Assembly (NCBI GenBank): GCA_021464245.1
Contig: JADCRB010000043.1
Location: 7,277,056-7,341,055 of the forward strand
DNA from: Carallia brachiata
Taxonomy: Eukaryota > Streptophyta > Magnoliopsida > Malpighiales > Rhizophoraceae
Reading direction: 5' to 3'
Length of the DNA: 64,000 bases
A model generated the notes under the pieces. The model searched no databases and was not told the DNA's origin. It saw only the letters and a list, made by a program, of their open reading frames with translations. The position numbers and the translations under genes were made by a program. Shown piece after piece: positions 60,128-64,000 of the stretch; the first letter of the stretch is position 1; the number at the start of each line of letters is the position of its first letter.

Positions 60128-60681
60128 GGAATTGAGAGGGAGGAGGGAGAAGAGAGAGATGGAGAAGAGAAAGCAGGGAGAGAAAAAGAGAGGAGGGAGG
60201 AGATAGAGCGACGAGGGAAGAGAGAGCTAATGAGAGAGAAAGAAATGAGGAAGGAGAGAGAAAGGAGGAAAAAAGAGAGGGAAATTATTTTTTTTTTACT
60301 TTTTCAATTCTTAATAATTTTGAAAATATTTTTAAAAAATTAATAATTTTCTTTTATTAATTTTGGGTTTTTTTTGTTTTTAAATTTATTGAAATTTATT
60401 GTTTTTTGTTTTTTATAATAGTATTTGCATATATTTATTCAAAATGATATATTTTTATTTTTTTATTCACTTTAATACGTTAAATTCATGTATTTTCATT
60501 TTTTTTGTAATATTTTAATGCGTTCAAATCTCTATTTAATAGTTAACCAAATGTCCGTCCAAATTAGAACTCGATTGAAATGGATCTCTAACGTTTATAA
60601 CTTAAATAAAATGACCCAAACGTTTAAGACTCAATTAAAAAAAAATGATACACATATAAGACTAAAAATATGCTTATCCCT
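58840..60681. mobile_element. 1.84-kb Mutator-type foldback element nested in the gypsy element
   Basis: Ends GAGATAAGTATATTTTTAGT and GGGATAAGCATATTTTTAGT (the latter on the reverse strand, one base inside) start inverted arms of several hundred bp. They are flanked by GGGATAAAT (58831-58839) and AGGATGAAT (60682-60690), a 9-bp duplication with two changes that falls on three gypsy codons (Ile-His/Tyr-Pro). The left arm holds about three tandem units of 200 bp (starts near 58971, 59170, 59381); the right arm has one. Inner arms are CT-rich (59828-60000) and GA-rich (60090-60290). No transposase gene. Confidence 0.87.
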
Positions 60682-60689
60682 AGGATGAA

Positions 60690-61467
60690 TTATAGAGCAG
60701 ACAGGTAGCAACAATTTGTAAACCACAGACCCCACCTTAGTTATTATCTCAAAGGGACCGTAATATTTAGTGGTAAGCTTCAGATTCTTCCTCAGCGCTA
60801 CAGTGGCTTGTCTATAAGGTTGCAATTTAAGGTAAACTTTATCTCCCACCTCAAAAGCTCTCTCACTATGATCCTTGTCTACATAGTGTTTCATCCTTTC
60901 TCAGGCCTTCATAAGCTGCTCCTTCAACAAGGTATCCATAGTACGCCTGTCTTGTAAATATGAACCCACTGCTGCTACTTGGGACTGTTGTAAAGTGACC
61001 TCAGTCAATTTCGAGGCTTCATACTCATAAAATGTTTTAAATGGTGACATTCCTATAGTTGTATGAAAAGTTCTATTATACTAGCATTCTGCCAAATGCA
61101 ACCACTTAACCCAATTGTTAGGCCACTGAAATATCATACATCGAAGGTAAGTCTCTAAGCACCTATTAAGTCTCTTTGTTTGGCCATCCGTCTGCGGGTG
61201 GTAAGCAGAAGTCAACTGTAACTCTGTTCCCAACAAGCCAAATAATTCTTTCCAAATTGGACTTGTAAAGACCTTATCTCTATCTAAGACAATGGTCCGT
61301 GGCAACCCATGCAATCTAAACACCCCCTCTATGAAAGCCTTAGCCACTGTGGAAGCTATGAAAGGATGGCTTAGTGGCATGAAATGTGCGTACTTACTAA
61401 AGTGATCCACTACTACCAAAATGACATCGTGGCCTTCCATTTTTGGAAGTCCTTTTATGAAATCCAT
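60690..61467 (-). pseudogene. gypsy integrase remnant
   Basis: The core domain reads MDFIKGLPKMEGHD, VVVDHFSKY (first catalytic Asp), LDRDKVFTS (second Asp) and AYHPQTDGQTKRLNRCLE. The Glu expected in QTDGQTE, 36 residues after the second Asp, is Lys, so the DDE triad is broken. A stop follows HLAEC at 61081, and the C-terminal part resumes in 60894-60690 (VYLKLQPYRQ, YYGPFEI). The element cannot integrate on its own. Confidence 0.85.
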
Positions 61468-61899
61468 TGATATCTTTCCAAGCAGTCTCTGGTATTAGTA
61501 GTGGTTGTAATAGCCTCAGATACTTCGCACTCTCACTTTTACATTTTTAGCATATATCACAAGCTTGCACATAGCTTTTAACTAATGATTTCAATTTAGG
61601 CCAATAAAACATTTTTTGCAACCTATGATAGTTCCCCTTACCCAAAATCTCCACCAAATGCGAAATTATGGAATTCTTTCACCATTCTCTCTCTAATGCC
61701 CCTCACAGTTCCTAGATAAATTCTTCCTTTGTAGCGGACAATCCCATTTGTAAAGTATAATGAGAGGATGGCTAACTTGTCAAAGTGAGCTCAGTAATAA
61801 GCTCCTGAAACTATCGGTCCTACTTATAGCTTCTGAGGACATCTTGGTGCCACTTAGGAATCATCCCATCAATGGATAGCAAGATTCCTTTCCCTGATC

Positions 61900-63340
61900 G
61901 AACTACTCTTGACCTTGCTCACCTCCTTTCCACAGTGCTGCTTCTCTAGATATGCATCTGCTACCACATTCTCACTTTCTTTTATAATATAGTATAATCA
62001 AGCCCCAACAGCTTGTAATTCCCTTTATTTGTGTATAAGTTGCAACTGTTGTTGTAAGAAAATTTAGACTTCATGATTAGTTTTAATTACAAAACTTTGT
62101 CCCTCCAAGTAGTGTCTCCGTTTGCTCATAGCCATGAGTATAGCTAATAGCTCTTTTTCACAAATGGACAAGGCTTGATGTTGAACACTAAGTGCCTTGC
62201 TTAGGTAGGCTATAGGTTGGCCCCTTGCATAAGAACAGCTCCAATCCCTTTCCCGCTTGCATTGGCCTTCAATGTGAAAGGCTTTGTAAAATCTGGCAAG
62301 ACTAATACTGGCGCTTGAGTCATAGCATCCTTCAAATAATAAAATGCATGATTAGCCTCCACAATCCATTGAAAGCAATCTTTTTTGAGTAACTCAGTTG
62401 GGGGTTTGCTTATTTGCCCATAGCCTCAGATAAATTTTCAATAATATCTCGTTAATCCGAGAAATCCTCTCAACTCCTTCACCGTGGCAAATGTCGGCCA
62501 TTTAGTCATCGCATCAATCTTTGAAGGATCAGTGGCTACTCCAAATTCAGAAATAATATGGCCTAAGTATTCCACCTAGTGATGTCCAAAGGAACATTTG
62601 GAGCATTGGGCAAATAGTTGGTTCTTTCTCAGCATCTCCAAGGCCAGAGAGAGATAAGTGACATGGCTCTCTAGATCCTTGTTATAGATCAAAAATCATT
62701 AAAAAAAAAACCAACATGAATTTACGAAGATAAGGTTCAAAAACCTAGTTCACTAAGGCTTGGAACATCGTCGGTGCATTGGTGAGTCCAAAAGGCATAA
62801 CCCAAAACTCATAATGCCCCAAGTAAGTTCAAATTGCTGTCTGGTGGACATCCTCTTCTCACATTCTTATTTGGTGATATCCAGCCTGCAAATCGATCTT
62901 AGAAAAGATGGTGGAACCTGACAACTCATCCAACAAATCATCTATTATTGGTATGGGAAATTTATTCTTCATAGTGGCTGCATTCAACTGGTGATAATCG
63001 ACACAAAACCTCAGCTACTTTTTTTTTTTTACTAATATCACTGGAGAAGCAAAAGGGCTAGAGTTAGGCTGAATAATTGATGAAGTAAGCATGTCCTTTA
63101 CTATTTTTTCAATTTCAGTTTTCTAGTTGGCAATACCTACAGCCTCAAATTGATGGGTTGAATGTCTGGCTTCAAAGGTATACCATGATCAAGAGCCCAT
63201 GTGGGAGGTGAGTCTTTGGTTCTGCAAGACATCTTGGTATTGATCCGGGACTTGTGTAAAACCTTAGGCAAAGCTAAGTTCTCCACGGCAGACACCATAG
63301 TCATAATATGAGCTTGAGCTATCCCTTCATTTCCTCTCAA
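61900..63340 (-). pseudogene. gypsy reverse transcriptase and RNase H remnant
   Basis: Recognisable pieces in several frames: LDHGIPLKPDIQPINLR (63150-63210), GHYEFWVMPFGLTNAPT (62760-62830), ALEMLRKNQLF and CSKCSFGHH (62570-62650), [17 protein letters not shown] (62450-62520), and [13 protein letters not shown] (about 62225-62265; the RNase H Asp is Asn). The YxDD region near 62690 is destroyed by indels. It is not functional. Confidence 0.85.
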
Positions 63341-63352
63341 AATACTCTGTAA

Positions 63353-63862
63353 CTAATTCTCAGTCATAAACCTGACAGCATCTGAATTTGTAAAACCATA
63401 CAATTCCACCAGCTTCCACTTCTTTGTAAAAGACAATTTAAGTTTAATTGGATCCAACGTGATAGGGCCCAAGGTTTTAATCCAATCAAATCCCAATATG
63501 ATATCATAGATATCCAAAGGTATTAACCTCAAGTCAGCAGCAAATTGGTGTCCATGCATCTTCCACACAAAATTGAAATACTTTTTTGACTCCTCATTTA
63601 TGGCCATAGCTATCCTTACCAAAATGGGTCGAGTGTCCACCACTAAACAGTTGAGTTCATGGGTCGTATTGGCATCTATAAAACTAGTAGTATCCCCTGT
63701 ATCAATAAGAATGATCAGACTACACTTCCCTGGTTGCCCCCTGATCTGCAATGTATTGTCACCAGCATCCCTAATTAGTGCATTAATTGATAGTGCTACC
63801 ATAGAATCATAGCCAATCTCCCTACCATTATTTGGTTCTAAGTCATCTGTCCCTTCTTCCAA
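63353..63862 (-). pseudogene. gypsy aspartic protease region
   Basis: A 169-codon open frame contains the retropepsin motif LIDTGDTTSFID (family form usually DSG or DTG with -A/S-TxSFI) and the downstream flap-side signature LDIYDIILGFDWIKTLGPITLD. It is the least damaged part of the polyprotein but is cut off from reverse transcriptase by a stop at 63353. Its upstream gag-side sequence runs off the window. Confidence 0.8.
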
Positions 63863-64000
63863 TCAGCTTCTTCCAACTCTATTATCTTCATAATGTTTCC
63901 TAGTACATTGATGTCCTGGAAAGTAGCACTCTCCACATCAAACATGGGTTAGGCTTTCTGTAGCATCTGTAGCTCCTTTGTGATCTGTCGTTCCTGTTGT

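Larger units (their letters stand above)
58584..64000 (-). mobile_element. decayed Ty3/gypsy (chromovirus-like) retrotransposon, runs off the window
   Basis: Minus-strand order from the window edge is protease (63862-63353), reverse transcriptase (about 63340-62400), RNase H (about 62260), integrase (61467-61081), integrase C-terminus (60894-60690) and a chromodomain-like tail with TWENSTFISSQFPEF (58670-58584). The order PR-RT-RH-INT and the C-terminal motifs SIIHP...HVSLLK identify Ty3/gypsy. Stops and frameshifts occur throughout. The coding region is split at the HP/IFHVSLLK junction by a Mutator-type element (58840-60681). The gag part and 5' LTR lie beyond 64000. Confidence 0.9.

Overview
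This is nuclear DNA of a flowering plant, most likely a eudicot, but I cannot name the species. The evidence is GT-AG split genes, an AT-rich background full of small TIR and LTR elements, and plant-specific families (AGCVIII kinase, cellulose synthase-like E, HIPP, TIR-NBS). I see no prokaryotic, organellar or viral genome segment.

Layout. (1) 1-10 kb is gene-dense: a D6PK-like AGCVIII kinase (+, 369-3798, 2 exons), a nuclear tRNA-Phe(GAA) (-, 4943-5015), and a SEC14-type lipid-transfer protein (+, 6406-9813, 11 exons, 340 aa). (2) 10-27 kb has no recognisable protein gene. It holds foldback MITEs, SINE-like fragments, two GC-rich retroposon-like blocks and decayed local duplications. (3) 27.4-34.5 kb is an apparently complete cellulose synthase-like E gene (+, 8 exons, 774 aa), with a (GA)n leader, a MITE just upstream and a SINE in intron 1. 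(4) 34.5-50 kb is mostly AT-rich intergenic DNA with an oligopeptide-transporter pseudogene (-, 39184-39782), MITEs, a G-box trio and a 25-G homopolymer. (5) 50-55.1 kb is a rearranged heavy-metal-associated isoprenylated protein (HIPP) locus (-). It has two duplicated exons, a solo LTR, a hAT insertion and a frameshifted C-terminus. (6) 55.3-58.2 kb holds an LTR with no target duplication and a broken TIR-NBS resistance gene (-). (7) 58.3-64 kb is a decayed Ty3/gypsy retrotransposon (-) split by a 1.84-kb Mutator-type foldback element with a 9-bp target duplication; it runs off the window.

The intact genes are unrelated in function (polar auxin transport signalling, lipid transfer, wall polysaccharide synthesis) and do not form a pathway. 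The most informative part is 50-64 kb, where tandem exon duplication, LTR insertion or recombination, hAT insertion and nested transposition can be put in partial order. I found no convincing new biological system. The best candidates for a second look are the phase-symmetric HIPP exon duplication and the surviving TIR-only exon next to a retrotransposon LTR.
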